From Cloeon dipterum (taxonomy: Eukaryota > Arthropoda > Insecta > Ephemeroptera > Baetidae): a stretch of DNA of 64,000 nucleotides. Location of the stretch: the NCBI RefSeq assembly GCF_949628265.1, contig NC_088787.1, forward strand, positions 4,702,501 to 4,766,500, read 5' to 3'. The notes beneath the pieces were generated by a model. The model was not told the DNA's origin, made no database searches, and saw nothing but the letters and a program-made list of their open reading frames with translations. Positions 1 to 12,379 of this stretch are shown in pieces; positions within the stretch are counted from its first letter, which is position 1; the number at the start of each line of letters is the position of its first letter. The translations under genes and the position numbers were made by a program.

Positions 1-1784
1 ATTGAATTGGAAACTAATTTCCGGTTTCAAAAAGAGATTTTTTTCTCAGGAAAATAATTTTCTTACTGGTGGAAGTCAAGCCATTGAAGGTTCCTGAGTT
101 CAGCAAAGAATCCCAACGGCTTATTCGGGTCGACGATTTGAACTCCGACCAAAACGAGCGTTTCTAGTTTCGGGCATGCGTTGAAAATCGATCTGAATTC
201 GTACTTCAGTTTCATTTCGAATAAATTGCAGACGCACAAGGTTTGCAGTTTTCCTCCGTATCTGCCTAAAAATCTGTCCAAAATTGCTTCAGTCGGGCAG
301 TCAAGCAAAACTAGCGATTTTATTTGGAAAAACTGCAGAAGTGCTTCCATTTCTTCTTCATCTTTATTTTCTCCGTCATCGTCCTTCACTTGCAGGTCTA
401 CCTGAGATGAACATCACGTTTAAAATAATTTATTTTGTTTTAAATTGAGTCATAAATACCATCAAATGAGTGACATTTGGAAACCAAGTCAAATGTTGAG
501 GCCTGAATTTTCCCAGAGCGACGCACAAGTGTCTCAGGGCCGACGGTGCCGAGGGTGGCGCCATCGGAAGGGCGTAGCTTTTGTCCACACTCCTCACATA
601 AGCTAGATTTTGAACCACTTCCAGGGAAGGCAAGTTTTGGATGCAGTATTGGCTGAATTTGTCGCTCTTGACTTGGAGGTAAGTGTTGTAAATCCGCATG
701 AAAATCCTGAACATAAACACTTTCAGACGTGCAAAGCTCTCCAGAAAATCTTTGTGGCTTCTTTTCCGGAAATGTGGCACGAAAACGGATGAAACGTCGA
801 CGTCCACATAGACCAAATTTTGCAGACACTTGCAGATTCGCTTCAGGTCGTAGAAGTCGATTACGTAGGCGTAAATGCACAGCATCTTCAGTTTGGACAT
901 CCGAATCATCTCGTCAATCGCATTTTTGGGCAACACCAGAGTGTGAAAAGTGTGACTGGAAACTGTCTCCTCCCCAGTCGTGAGAAATTCGATGTTTGGA
1001 GCGTTCGTGGCGATCAATTCCACAACCTTTAATTTTGGAATAATTTGTTTAAAAAAAAATGGTTTGATTAATAAAGAATAACACCTTTGATAACTGCTCT
1101 GCTACAAATGGAGCGGGACAAAATGACATGAAATACCGCAGCTCGATTTCCCTGGTCTGCAGATTTAAAAAAAGAGCCAAGACTCTCAGGCGGTTTTGAA
1201 ACTCGTCTTTATCTGCACGCCACCAGCACTTCTGGCCCAACAGCCGGTTTAGAATTTTCTTGCACAGATTGTTTGCTGTAAATTACAATTTTTAAAATAA
1301 ACAAGAAAAAAATAAGGTATCTATTTTTGCTCGGCGGAGGAGAGCAGGTTTTCTGAATTGCCAGTTATTGTTTTTGGCTAATCAGAGCGAACTGGGTAAA
1401 GGGTTGCTGATAATCATCTCTGGTTTTTTGTTAAAATAATTCCTTTCCAATGACACCTCTCTGACTTTATATAAATTAATTTTAACGTACGCAAGAGAAG
1501 AGATTTCTGCCCGTCATTTTCACCGTGTGATCCAAATTTGGTCAAAAGACACTTGACTGCAAAATAAGAACAATATACAAAAAATTAAAAAAATAGGTGC
1601 TTTTTTAGAAATGTGAGAGTCACTCACATCCAGGCTCATCCTGTTGCAATTTGTTATCTTTTGGGACAGTAGAGCGGTTGAGGAGCAAAACAACATTTTC
1701 AAATGCGAGATCCATCAAAGTCGGCTTTTGAGGCGTAATTGCAGTAATTTGTTCCACCTGCATTTGATGGTCGATCATCTCCAT
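1..1784 (-). CDS. LRR-family protein, subfamily 1 (3' end beyond window)
   Basis: Proposed exons read on the minus strand: 1784-1628, 1556-1491, 1275-1085, 1026-460 and 401-67; the last exon lies left of the window. Each exon is bounded by GT and AG and the running phases (1,1,0,0,2) equal those of the intact relatives at 3082-5265 and 15006-17039. The start is ATG at 1784, giving MEMIDHQMQVEQ, aligned with the first exon of those genes. The product has a helical N-terminal part, a segment ending ELRYFMSFCP, and leucine-rich repeats of the ribonuclease-inhibitor-like type such as CPKLETLVLVGV and LRNLQWLDF. I see no clear F-box. Function unknown; a protein-binding scaffold is inferred from the repeats. 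I do not recognise a named orthologue. The exon model is fairly sure, the function is not. Confidence 0.75.
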
Positions 1785-2475
1785 GTTGAAAATCTAATAA
1801 AAATATTTCAAATTAATTTCTTCTTGTAGATAAATAAATATCTGATTCCTTTCAAGTCACGATGTTTATATTTCTAATACTATTTTCAAGAAGCAGTTCA
1901 TCACACAGTAATTGAAACTAAACACTTACAATTTGAGGTGAAAATAATTCGCCGCTATAGTAGAAGTTAAAGAGTGTCTTTTGATGCGAGCTCAGTGCAA
2001 CTAACGCTTTATACCTGCTCTGTAAATATTCAACTTGTTGTTTTATTTGCTTCAAAGCAAACATGGACTTTGATCTTTGGAACTATATTTATCAAGCCAC
2101 CAGAATTGTTCAAGATCAATATATTTATCAAAAACAAACAAAAGTCAATTAATTTTAATGTCGAAATTTATTATAATTTTTAATTTGGATAATTTCTATA
2201 AAAAAAACTTACGTTTACTGACTGTGAGAGCAGGATTTTAAGAATGATCACAAAATTTACTTTGTCAGGTAAGATGAATTTTATTTACTTTTCATCCGGC
2301 AAAAAATTAGACAAGCGAGAATATACACGCGTATTCAAAAAGCCTTTTTTGAAAGTATCTCTTATGGTCATCTCAACGGATATCTAATTTCTTGCTGGGA
2401 AGTTGTGGATGGTCGCGCAGTTTTAATAGATTGGAGGCTTCGTGTTGCCAATATCTGCAGTTATTTTATCATGTA

Positions 2476-2961
2476 TCAACGATTCCATTTTTTTTTAGAT
2501 AATTCCTTACCGAGACTTGATTTAGGCAGCACATAAGAACTCAACGCCAATTTTTTCTCGCTGGATTTCGGTGAGAGGTCGTTTTTGGTGCGGAATTCGC
2601 TGTTGTCGTCATTCGTAAGCAGTAAAATTTCCTTCGATTGATCGATTTCTTTCATCTGTGGATTGATAAACTGTCGTAAGTTGTTCAATTGAATTTTGAA
2701 CTTTTCCGGTTTTTCCGCTTCTCCATTCCATCCCGCTTTGCTCAGTAGTTGCTCTAGAATTGCGTCAATGGCTGAAAATTTGTCTTTTATTCCGAATTTT
2801 CTTTATAATTGTTTAACAGACTCACGCATATAAGTCGTTTTTTCTTCAGGGACGGCACTTCCGATAAATCTCACGAATTTCTGCACCGCCAACTCACAAA
2901 GACTCTCAGGCCGCATTAGATTTTGCAGAATCATTTTTGTGAGTTGCAGTCTTTCGTCCAC
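2476..2961 (-). pseudogene. Truncated LRR-family gene: first two coding exons only
   Basis: Exon 2961-2826 encodes a family-type N-terminus (DERLQLTKMILQNLMRPESL) and ends at a GTGAGT donor in the usual phase. The codon where relatives start is GTG here, so the normal start is lost, although an ATG ten codons further in is usable. The next exon begins at 2771 (PIDAILEQLLSK) and keeps homology up to KEIDQSK. It then runs into an unrelated tail of about 45 residues and stops near 2476. The middle and C-terminal LRR exons are missing, and the next sequence downstream is another family member. Most likely a decayed 5' fragment from tandem duplication; a short expressed protein cannot be excluded. 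Confidence 0.65.
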
Positions 2962-3081
2962 GATGGGAAATACCAATTAATACTGTGACTCTAACTGTTT
3001 GATTAAAAATGTTTTCAAGTCAATATATACAAAATAAATATTTATTCAGCAGAGCTCAAAGTACATATTTGTCAATATTAA

Positions 3082-5265
3082 TTATTTGATGGACGGAATA
3101 AACAATGGCAAATTAATCCTTTCAGCGAATTTGTAACAACTTTTATAAAACTCATCATAATTTTCTGGGTGCTCTGGGGTTGATGAGCGTAAAAATTGCG
3201 AGATTGATAAGTGTCTAATCGAAAAAATCGACGTTTCAAACAAAACAACTTGCGGGAGGTAGGCCAAAGCGTTCTTTGTTATTTCAACCCATGCTTTGAA
3301 AAAGTAATCTGTGAAAAGGAAAAGAGCAGGATACGAAATGCATTTGAAAACCCGAAGATTTTTTAGGATCTTCTTGTTTTTTATCAGGGTTGACAGCTCC
3401 TTCAGGTCTTCCAGTTCAAATTTCATGTTTTGTAAGTCGACGTGTTCCAGTTCCGGTGACGAAAGCACATTAGACAATCTGAACGTGCTAGAACTGAGCA
3501 AAATATTCAAATTAAATTTATTTTAAATTGCCAAATTATATCCACTTACTACAACACATTTGTTATTTTAATGAACTTTAGATGATTGATGCAATTCAAA
3601 GGTGTTGAGCCAGTCAGCCTTACTCCAGATAAAATAAGAGTCTCCAGCTTGGGACAAAGCTTGAAAATAGTCCAGAGCTCATATTCTAGTCCACTACGAG
3701 GATTGAACAGACAAAAAGTATGCAGGTTCTCTCCGTAAGCTTTTAAAAATCTATCCGTGGTTGAAGAAGAAACACGATTCTGCAGGATTAGAGATTCAAC
3801 TCTTGAGAATTGGCATAGGGGAGCCAATTTTCGCTCTTCAGAGTCGTTACAAATAACCTGTATAAGCATAAAAAAGCTAATTAAGATTTTCATGTGTTGG
3901 AGCGCAATAAAATAGTTCATTTTTCATTTGCAAACAATAGTACCAGTTTGTCAATTCTTGGTAAATAAACGATATCAATTTAAATTTTTCAAGACGAAAT
4001 GTATCTACAGCGATGGTTTTAAAGACAAAAACAGTTAAATTGGATAAAAATGTTTTACCATCAGATGAGTGAGGTTAGGAAACCATTCCACATCTTCGGC
4101 TTCCAACCCTCCCGATGAGTTGATGCACATGTGGCGCAAGGCATAAGATCCTGTCGTTGGTGCTTGCCTTGGGATTGGGAAGACAGTGAAAGAATTTTCA
4201 GCATAATTTTCCGCGGTGGCCGAATTCAGAACTGCTTCCAGAAGCGGCAGGTGTTGCAAGCAAAGTCTTGTAATTGTGACCTGGCTCTTATATGGCTCTG
4301 TTTTATTTTCCGAATATGCCCTGAAGAGAAATGATTTCAGGTTGGAAAAGCTCTGGATAAATTCCTCAACGCCGTTTTTAGATTGCAATTCCAAATCTTC
4401 GTTTTCGTCAACGTGCAGATCGACGTTGACGTAGTTCAGACCTTTTAACTTTCTGCAGATGTTCTTCAAGTCCGAGTATCTGATTCTGTAGCCACGAAAT
4501 CGGAGCGTTTTCAGCTTTTCCATTCCACGGATCGCCTGCACTGCGTTTCTGTTTAAAATATTGCTTTTGTTGCAATAATGGTCGTCGTTTTCATCACCAA
4601 AGCAAGCAAAAATTCCTGCTTGAATTGCGAGTGATTCGATGTTAGGGGCCCGTGCTTTAATCAGTTCCAAAACCTGCACAGTAAAAATAATTAACCATTT
4701 TGTGAGCTGATCGATATCAGCAAAGGGCTTTTAATTATTTACCTCTGTAACTTCTACCAGTTGATTCTCAGTAGCGGGGCAAAAAGACATGAGATTGTTC
4801 AAGTCTATTTTTCTAGTCCTCGAATTTAGCAATTGAGCGACTCTATTTTTCATTTTGGCGAATTCCGTTGTGTCTCCAATATTGTTGCTGCATTTCCGAC
4901 TCAGAACTCTCTTTAAAATTTCCTCGATTACATGATGAGCTGCACATGTAAGCATTAATTAAAATCCTCACAAACTATTTTTAATTTCATTACTCACGCA
5001 ATTTCAAAAAGATTTTCGACATTTTTTTACCCTTTTTACCAAAATATTTTTGCAGAACTGGTTGCGCTGAAAAGAAAACTAATAATATATAGAAAAACAA
5101 AATATGCAAGATTTTGGACTCACCAAACCGCTTTTTGTCACTGGGTTGAGATATGAAGGAATCTACGTTTGTTACGACCTTTTCTACTAATATGTCGAAC
5201 AAACTCTGTTCCTGCAGATTATGCAGTCGAATTTGCGCCAGTTGCAATCGATCATCGGGGTCCAT
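3082..5265 (-). CDS. Intact LRR-family protein, subfamily 1, 580 residues
   Basis: Six exons: 5265-5124, 5066-4998, 4939-4743, 4673-4059, 3857-3550 and 3493-3082. They join without a stop into 581 codons, and all introns are short with GT/AG ends. The start is MDPDDRLQLAQIRL. Residues 1-70 are helical and basic towards the end; residues 71-136 hold the family signature RKIDLNNLMSFCP. From about residue 137 on, repeated hydrophobic motifs (GMEKLKTLRF, CRKLKGLNYVNV, FPNLTHLMV, CPKLETLILSG) indicate ribonuclease-inhibitor-like leucine-rich repeats. There is no signal peptide or membrane segment. The role is unknown. This gene is the best reference for the six-exon form of the family in this window. 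Confidence 0.85.
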
Positions 5266-5809
5266 GGCAGGTTGCGTATATTGTTGAAAATATCTTAACT
5301 GAATTTAAGTTAAAAATATTGGAACTCTCCAAGTATGCAGCTATTCTGGTCCGAGGGAATAGTTAATATGGCTTAGAGCGCTCAAAATACAATAATATAT
5401 GTGCATCAATTTTGCTCTCGTCAAATATTAAATACTTTAATTTTATATTCATTGCACGGAATAACAATTCATTGATGTTTGATTTCAAAGTCAGTAAATG
5501 ATTTTATTGTTACTAGAATCCATGAAATCTTTTTTCTTTGTTGTCTTGATTAAAAATGTTGTACATAAAAATCATTATTAGGAATATCTTAACGGCCGGG
5601 GGCGACCGATTTAGAACATTAATTCCGAAACCACTTCATAATGTATAATATAATTTATTTGTACAAATTTAAATGAATTAATACTTATATATTTCAAGTC
5701 AATAAATAACAGTCTTGTATTTACTAAGCAGAAGTCAATATACATTATTCGCTATTATCGTTTTTAGTTTGTTATGCAGTTAACATAGTTTAAGAATGGA
5801 TGCAATTGC

Positions 5810-5856
5810 AAATTAATACGAAATTTTGCCAGTTGAAATCTATCATCAGTGTCCAT
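5810..5856 (-). pseudogene. Relic of LRR-family first exon
   Basis: On the minus strand, ATG at 5856 opens MDTDDRFQLAKFR, clearly related to MDPDDRLQLAQIR of the neighbour at 5265. Similarity then fades and no further exon follows. It is a 5'-end fragment only. Confidence 0.6.
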
Positions 5857-5860
5857 GACA

Positions 5861-6899
5861 GACTATTTTTAAAATGTAATGGTGAAATTAAAGACCGGTT
5901 GCTTTTCCTGACCGAATAAATAGTTTAATTTATTTGTTTATAAAAATTTATCTTTAATATATATCCAGCATTCCTCAAACATTATATATGCATTCAAAGC
6001 AAATTTGATTGTTCAGGCAATCCTGATTTAAATATAAAAAAGTATGTATGGGATTTGTTAGTGTAATTATAATGTTTGTTCAATTGAAACAGAATAAATT
6101 GAATGAACAATAATCCGAGACCCGTCCATTGCATAGAAATTACAAATAATTACGACATTTTAGTTTCTTTGTCGTGTCGTGACACTGTTTGATTTGAAAC
6201 ATGTTTGAAGTTATTGATAATTTTTTAATTTTTTTTTAGAACCTCTGCACAGCACTTGAAAAGATGAGTAAACATCACAGCAGACGGTAGCGGCCACTCG
6301 TGTGCAACGTGTGAAATTTAAAATTAAAAGCGAATTTGGAGTTCAATTGGACGTGATTTTTTTGCGTTAAAATTTATATTTGCTTAAAGTAAAGAGTTTG
6401 AAGCGTTTAGGGTTGAAATGTAGCCCGTTAAATTCTGCACAAGCAGACCAAGTTTCATAGGTGCAATCGCGATAGATTTGCTGAAATTCGAATTTGAATT
6501 TAAAAACTTTTGCTTGAGGCCGCTTGACCGCGCATGGACTTTGAGCAGCGAGTTCGCCTCTCTCATTCTTCAAGTTAATTTATTCGCATTTTAATTTATT
6601 AGAAACACCAAGAGAGCTAAGGGCAGACCAATGAAGGTCAAAATTGACCTTCAGGGTCTGTGCCTGAAGTGACCCTGAGATAAAAAATTTCGAAAATTTC
6701 CAATTTCATCGAACTTCAAGTATTTTCATAGGTTTTCACTGCCGTGAAATATTTAATTTTTATTAAAAAATTCTTTTGTTATTTATAAATTATATAAAAA
6801 AACTAAGTTAGTATATGTATGTTTTATTTTTCATATATGCAGAGTCATAATTGAAACAGAGATTTTTCAAACAGTTTTAATCCTTAAAACTTCTCTTTT
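5861..6899. other. AT-rich gap with no gene recognised
   Basis: About 1 kb of AT-rich sequence. I see no convincing coding exon. It contains two neighbouring inverted repeats (see 6632-6678) and, near 6185, a TGTCGTGACAC string resembling the end of the foldback element at 29019. Confidence 0.4.
6632..6678. repeat. Two adjacent short inverted repeats
   Basis: TGAAGGTCAA and TTGACCTTCA (6632-6653) form 10-base arms with a 2-base spacer. Directly after, TCAGGGTC and GACCCTGA form 8-base arms. The half-site AGGTCA resembles a nuclear-receptor site, but the arrangement is not a standard ecdysone element. It may equally be a transposon end. Confidence 0.4.
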
Positions 6900-7115
6900 T
6901 TACAATGTTCACGTTATTAACGTCAACATATGACAAATTCGGAAGTTTTTTACAGATCATCTTAAGGTCACCAAACCTGATTACACGTTCGTGCACTTTC
7001 AGGACTTTCAGCTTTTTCATTCCGGCAATCGCTTGTATGGAAATTGGATTTAATATCTTTCCCCAGTCGCAATCTTCATATAACTCGTAAACGGTAACTC
7101 CTGGTCGAATATTTA
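6900..7115 (-). pseudogene. Internal LRR-family exon fragment
   Basis: The minus strand reads NPISIQAIAGMKKLKVLKV followed by FGDLKMICKKLPNLSYVDV. This matches the middle of the large LRR exon in the gene at 3082-5265 (GMEKLKTLRF, LKNICRKLKGLNYVNV). No other exon of that copy lies beside it, and it sits just 3' of the BTB gene. It is a decayed fragment. Confidence 0.65.
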
Positions 7116-7127
7116 TATTTAATTAGT

Positions 7128-8781
7128 CTACAATTCGACGTAGCTGATTCTCTTCAAAATGCAATAATCATTCGTCAAATCGCCTTCGTCGGTCTTGACG
7201 CTGATTTTCGGAGGTTCGATAAAGGTGTTTTCGTGCTCCTTGAAATCAGGGCTGGCGACGAGGTTGCGGAGAAAGCGCGGCCGATCGAGCCGCAGCCGCA
7301 GAGTGAGGCGTCCGCCGGCGGGCACGGTCATGCAATGCTCCACAAACATCCAGCCGTCCTTTTCCAATTTGGTGGGAAACTCAATTTGCCGGCAGAAACT
7401 CTTCTCGAACACCGACACCGAGCACTCGCCCTCCAGGTTGCACGGGTATCCCTCTGCCTCTCTGTTGGTTCATTTTTACCAAATTAAGAAATACAATAAA
7501 CACGGATTAATATATATTTTACCTGATCTCTTCCAGAAATTCCTTTTGCAAGTCCAGCTCGCAGAAAATCTCAAATCCAGTGAGTTTAATGCATTTCTTT
7601 GTGCGCAGTTCCAGCGAAAATTCAAGACTGCCCTGGGGCTCAAACCAATTTCCCTCCCTGAAAATGACCTTTGAACTTTGGATTTCGTGCTCAGGGACCA
7701 AATCCAAAATCCTGGCTTTCCTGGTTCTCCTCTTCGTTGTGTTGGGGCAAATTGTTTTGGGCGTGGGCGGCAGGTCGATAAAACAGCGTTGAGAAGGACT
7801 CGCGGAGTAAAACGCGAGGTATTCTTGCTCTTCGCGCGTCAGGTAGGAGAAAAATCGAGGAAGGTTGGAAAAATCATCAGCATTCAGGGCAAGGAGGCGC
7901 AGTTTTGGCAGGCAGCAATTTCGGAAGAATTTTCTGTTGAATTGATATTAAAATTAAATTTGAATTAATTTTACAGGAGTTGTTACCGTGGATCAGTTTT
8001 TTTCTCACTGATCTCGAGACTGGCGGAGACGAGCGCAAACTCGGAAATATCAGCCATATCTCTCAGGGACAAGAATAACCTGAACGGTTCTTCTTCTAGG
8101 TCGCAGAAACTTCCGTTTTGCAGGCATTCCTTGGTGTTCACACTCAGAAACTGAAGATTGACAGTTTTAAAATAGTCTTAAATATACTATATTTTAATAC
8201 CTTGAGACAAGTCGTAGAGATGGCAAAACTATTGTAGTGCGAGTTTAAGACGTTCCAAACGTTCTCTGCGGAGAGGAACTTGTTCATCAACAATTTGGCG
8301 CTAAATTGGTCTAAACCAATGATTTCGAACCAATCAGCAGCAACAGCTAACTGCACGCAAGCGTCCAAACTGTCCACTTCGGACAACAGGTTGCCGTTAA
8401 GGTGGATGAACCTAAATAGCGTTCGTCAGAATGAGATATTTAAATAAATTTTCAGTCCATACTCGATGGCCAACTTAAGGACGCCTGCATCGATGTCTTT
8501 TAACACTTTTTTCGGCTTTCCTGAAATCGGGTACGCCAGCTCCAAAAGGCGCTTGCTACCTAATGTAAGTAGGTCACTATGAAAAGCTTTGACCTCCTGA
8601 GGAAGAGGATAGAGTTATAATCTGAAAATAAACTATAATTCCGTGATCTTACCGTCATAGTTTGGTCCTTGTTGACGACTTTGATAGCGTAGTCGGCCAA
8701 CTTGTCCATATTTTGGTACCTAATGCTGAGCCAGTTAACTTTGGGGTAGTTTGCCGACAAAGGAATTAACGTCTCTCCCAT
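7128..8781 (-). CDS. BTB-BACK domain protein with probable C-terminal PHR-like domain, 460 residues
   Basis: Six exons: 8781-8653, 8596-8463, 8411-8201, 8150-7987, 7933-7523 and 7461-7128, giving 461 codons including the stop. Residues about 25-125 look like a BTB/POZ fold: FHSDLLTLGSKRLLELA, then VLKDIDAGVLKLAIE and CVQLAVAADWFEIIGLDQF. Residues about 126-215 fit a BACK domain (LSAENVWNVLN, CLKFLSVNTKECLQ, FALVSASLEI). The C-terminal 170 residues look beta-rich with the ending CILKRISYVEL; together with the BTB-BACK order this suggests a PHR-like sandwich as in BTBD1/2/3/6 proteins, but this last call is inference. Such proteins often act as Cullin-3 substrate adaptors. The N-terminal 157 codons and upstream region are duplicated at 13866-14491, where they are fused to zinc fingers. 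Confidence 0.82.
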
Positions 8782-9309
8782 TTTGAGTTGAAATGCAGCT
8801 GATAACTAAGACACGACTTGACACTCTGAAGGATGCAGACGTACTCACTCGCTGGTTTGAGGATTGGTGGTCTTATATGGAAAGACACAATACAAAAGAG
8901 TTCAAAGTACAAAATGCTCCAATATGATTGGTTTAGATTAAAATATTTGTTTTCCTACTGTACACAAACAGAATATACAAGTGCTTGTTTCTTGAGTAAA
9001 CAAATCTTTTTTGAGCTCAAATTTTGTCCACACTTTAATCGCATAACACTTCTTAATTTCAGAATTCTAATTTCACTAAATTTGAAAATTAAGTACGTTC
9101 TATAAAATGTTTAATTTTCTGTAAATTTCTTGAATTATTGTCAATAATTACAATTTTCTGTAGGATTTGAATTATCTTAACTAACTACACCCATACCGAG
9201 AAGAACGCACTATAGTTTCATTACATATAGTATAGTTGAGTAGCAAATATCGGACTCTCAAGTTAAGGTCTGGTGCAGAGCTCCATTACTTCCACATTTT
9301 TGACTTGAA
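8782..9309. promoter_or_regulatory. Shared upstream region of divergent BTB and LRR genes (copy 1)
   Basis: This stretch separates the start of the minus-strand BTB gene from a plus-strand LRR first-exon relic. It is clearly similar to 14492-15005, which lies between the same two gene types. Shared blocks include the segment next to the BTB start (CGTACTCACTCGCTGGTTTG) and the segment just before the LRR start (GAGCTCCATTACTTCCA). A bidirectional promoter is inferred. Confidence 0.5.
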
Positions 9310-9410
9310 ATGGGTATCGAAAAAGATGAGCTGGAAATTATAGCAATACCGCCGACGAAAAATAACAACCTGAGACGAATTTGGTGGAACTTGTAGTCAA
9401 TCTCTGCTTG
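9310..9410 (+). pseudogene. Relic of LRR-family first exon (duplicate of gene at 15006)
   Basis: ATG at 9310 opens MGIEKDELEIIAIPPTK, matching MDIEQDELEIIAMLPTK of the intact gene at 15006. A frameshift follows near codon 18, though the nucleotides still match for another 30 bases (TTTGGTGGAACTTGTAGTCAA). All later exons are missing and ZAD-zinc-finger flanking sequence takes over. Confidence 0.75.
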
Positions 9411-9718
9411 TTTTGTGTATATAGTGGTCTATCGCTTTTGAATATTTTGCGTTGTTTAATCGAATGAAAATAAACTTTGATTTCAAACTATTTATTAGAC
9501 AATAATGCTACAATTTCAATGCATATTAATCGATTTAGAAATTTGTCACTTTATTGCTACAAAAGAATAATAGATACCTTTTACCTCAATGTTGCAAGCC
9601 AAAAACTTAAACCAACAAAGGACATAGTTTATAAATTTCACGCCTGCAAAACAACCTCAGCCTATTTAAAATTTGGATATTTTAAACAGTTCAACATTTG
9701 TAAGAAAAAAGGGCACAG

Positions 9719-11668
9719 TTAAGGATTTTCTATGCCGTGAATAGTCAATAAATGTATTTTCATACTGCTGCCAGTCATTGATTTTCCGCACACCTTGCAA
9801 GTGTCCAGAATTTTGTTTTTTAAATGTGTATTCCTTAAATGTTTAGCCAGGAAATACGGGGAAACGAATTTCCGTTCACACTGGTCACATTCAAATTTGC
9901 GCTCAATCAAAAAGTGCGTCATGGCCAAATGATTTTTCAAGAGTTCAAAATCGGAGAAGCTTTTGTGACAATGCGCGCAATGCTTTAAATTCAGTCTCTT
10001 GTGAATACGATGTAGGTGCTTTGTCAGTTGTTTTTCATTTTTGTAGTAACTTTTGCACGGTTCGCACTTGAATCCTAAATTTTTGTACTTCAAACCGCGC
10101 CAGGAATTGTTTCTGTGTTTCATTTTCAAGTGGTATTTCAGTTCATATGGTGTTTGGAAAGTGTTTGGGCAATTTTTGCATTTCATAAGAGTTTGTTTGC
10201 AATCTCTCAAATGCGATTTGTACAAACCAGAGCATTCAAATTCATTCTTGCAGCGCATGCAGTTCATTCTTTTCAAATGGCGACTCATATTCCCAACAAT
10301 AACATCTGAATTGCAAATTAAGCACACCCGAGATTTGTGATTTTTTCTTACATGATCTGCCAGATGCTGCTTGGTGGACAACATTTTGTGGCATTTGTCG
10401 CACTTGATGGTCTTTGGCAAATGCAAACGAGAAACGTGAAGTGACAATTTCCCTTTCGTTTTAGATTTGAACTCACAATGGTGGCAATTGAAGACTTTTG
10501 CCTCGTCTTCTTCCTTGTGAAAAGCTTCAAAGTGGAAAATCATTTCAGTTTCTGATTTGAAATAACAGAAGCATCCAAAGATTGTACATTTAACCTGAAA
10601 CTTGGCATGTGCACGACGAATATGCCTTCTCATGTCATTGGACCACCGAAGCTCTCTCTCGCAAAATTTGCACTTGATCAATTTCTTCGCTTTGGACGAT
10701 TCGTGCACTTCATTGGTGTGGCTCTCCTTTTCTTCAACAGTGTGGAAATATGTGGCACAATTCCGATTGTCACACCTGATGGCATTTGCGTGCATTTTCC
10801 TCACGTGATACCTAATTCGTGCGGCCACTTTTCCACAGTAGAAACATCTCTTCTTGCTATTTTTACCGTCAGTCTTTGCCTCGTGCTCTGCATTTTGTTC
10901 AGTCTCGCTTTTCAGCAGCTCAATCTTCTCCAGCTGCACCCAGCACTGCTCTACTTTTCCTTCTGTAACAATTAATTCATTTATCAAAATTTGGAAATAC
11001 AAGATAATTGATTTAAAAACATTCTAAAATAAATCTTTAAAATTTTCAGCAAAATATTGATGAAGTATGTATTTGAAGGGTTGGAATGTTTCGTCAATCA
11101 CGGTAAAACGATAATTATTAACTCTTTGTCGTGAAATTATGAATTATTCCAAATAAATTTGCTTATTATATTTAGATTCTCTTCAATAATAAAATATGAT
11201 TTGTGCTTTAGTATGTAGTTTCTGCTATTTCTTAATCCGTAATAACCACCCAATTGTAACTCTCACTAGGCAACATTTTTAATAGTTACCTCCCATATAG
11301 TTCTAAAATAAATTTATAGCTAATTTACCTAGATACTTCCTCCTCAGCTCCTTCACCACGTCGTCTAAATAGACCAGATGCGGCGTCCACCAAGCCAAAG
11401 CTTCGAACTCGCTGACATATTTAGCATGAAACCTAAAAAAATCGTAATTAAAAAAGTCGAAAATACAATGCCACTGCAGCTCTTACTCGGCGTGCCAGAT
11501 GCAGAAACAGCAAATCAGATCTTCGTCCTCGATTTCCTTTGCAAATTCATTGCCGCAGATGTTCAAGAACCAAGTCTGCAGCTTATCTTTTTCCAATTGG
11601 ACAGCCTGGACAGCGCCGTCCGCCGTCGGACGCTCGCAAACGTGGCAGAGCGGCTTCACCAGCGGCAT
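9719..11668 (-). CDS. ZAD-C2H2 zinc-finger protein, copy 1, 509 residues
   Basis: Three exons: 11668-11487 (182 bases), 11432-11329 (104) and 10962-9719 (1244), total 510 codons. The start MPLVKPLC is chosen because it is conserved in all copies. Exons 1-2 encode a ZAD: two CxxC pairs (LCHVC near residue 8 and CCFC near residue 54) with the conserved WW in ALAWW. ZAD domains dimerise and mark insect transcription regulators. Exon 3 encodes about 13 finger units: 11 of C2H2 type and two degenerate ones ending in Cys (CLICNSDV..., MRCKNEFECSG...). The last finger is CKVCGKSMTG with HLLTIH. A nuclear DNA-binding role is inferred. Flanking DNA is shared with the other copies at 18571, 41969 and 44750. 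Confidence 0.88.
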
Positions 11669-11996
11669 CACGGCAACTCGAAATGGCGCGAATGAGATCG
11701 ACACAGCTGCTGTTCGTCAGGGTAGTCAGGTGGATTACAGAGTAAACAAAAAGGAGAAGGAAACGATTGACGAAACTTCGGTAAATATACCGATTTTAAT
11801 GAAGTTAATTTAATAATGAAGTAAATATTAATGACTAGTTTTTAATTTTTGGTTTTTCGTCATTAATTTACATATTTATATTCATACAATCTGATTAAAA
11901 CTGTCAAGATAATTCAGCTCCAGATCAATGTTCTATAAAATAAAGAGGCAGGGGTAGAAGCATTAGTACTCTCCCTTCTCTCCCTTTGACACTTCT

Positions 11997-12008
11997 TGGC
12001 GCGTTGGG
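11997..12008. promoter_or_regulatory. Conserved TGGCGCGTTGGG motif upstream of ZAD-zinc-finger copy 1
   Basis: The same string occurs upstream of copies 3 (20915) and 6 (47010), and a decayed form before the split copy (43649). It lies 300-350 bases 5' of each start codon, next to a pyrimidine-rich TCTCTCCCTTTGA block. TTGGCGCG resembles an E2F/DP site; that reading is inference. Confidence 0.45.
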
Positions 12009-12014
12009 AAACTC

Positions 12015-12310
12015 TTGGTTCGTAGGCATCTCACAAACAAATTTAAAAAAAAAATGTTTTGCATTTTACGTCGAGCAACAAGCAATTCATTAATAATGCT
12101 TTTCTTTGGAAGAAATATCATCAGGTCACCGTGTAATTTGCACTGCAACAGAGACTCTCCTTGGAAAATTCGGTTCCGGCGAACCATTTAAATTCGCCAG
12201 GTGTGCACTTGATGTCTATATTTCATGAAATTGTGATATTTTGAGGGCTTTCAACCACAGTCTCGTTGACTATTGGGTTGACACAGACTTAATTCATCAC
12301 TCTTCGTTCG
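12015..12310 (-). pseudogene. C-type-lectin-like relic a, with LRR exon-1 trace
   Basis: The minus strand shows shifted pieces of a C-type lectin-like domain: PGEFKWFAGTEFSKESL, then a C-terminal cysteine region (VKCKTFF, FVCEMPTNQE). Frameshifts separate the pieces. Just upstream, 12310-12240 resembles the LRR first-exon relic at 17954-18061. The same pair of relics sits next to other zinc-finger copies. Confidence 0.6.
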
Positions 12311-12379
12311 AGTGTTGCAAAAAAAGCATTTTCTGCAGGCAGCAAACCAAACCTATTGTGGTCTACCTGATGCTTTGAA

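Noticed and set aside
7195..7674. 159-codon plus-strand ORF
   Set aside because: It lies antisense to two well-supported exons of the BTB-BACK gene.
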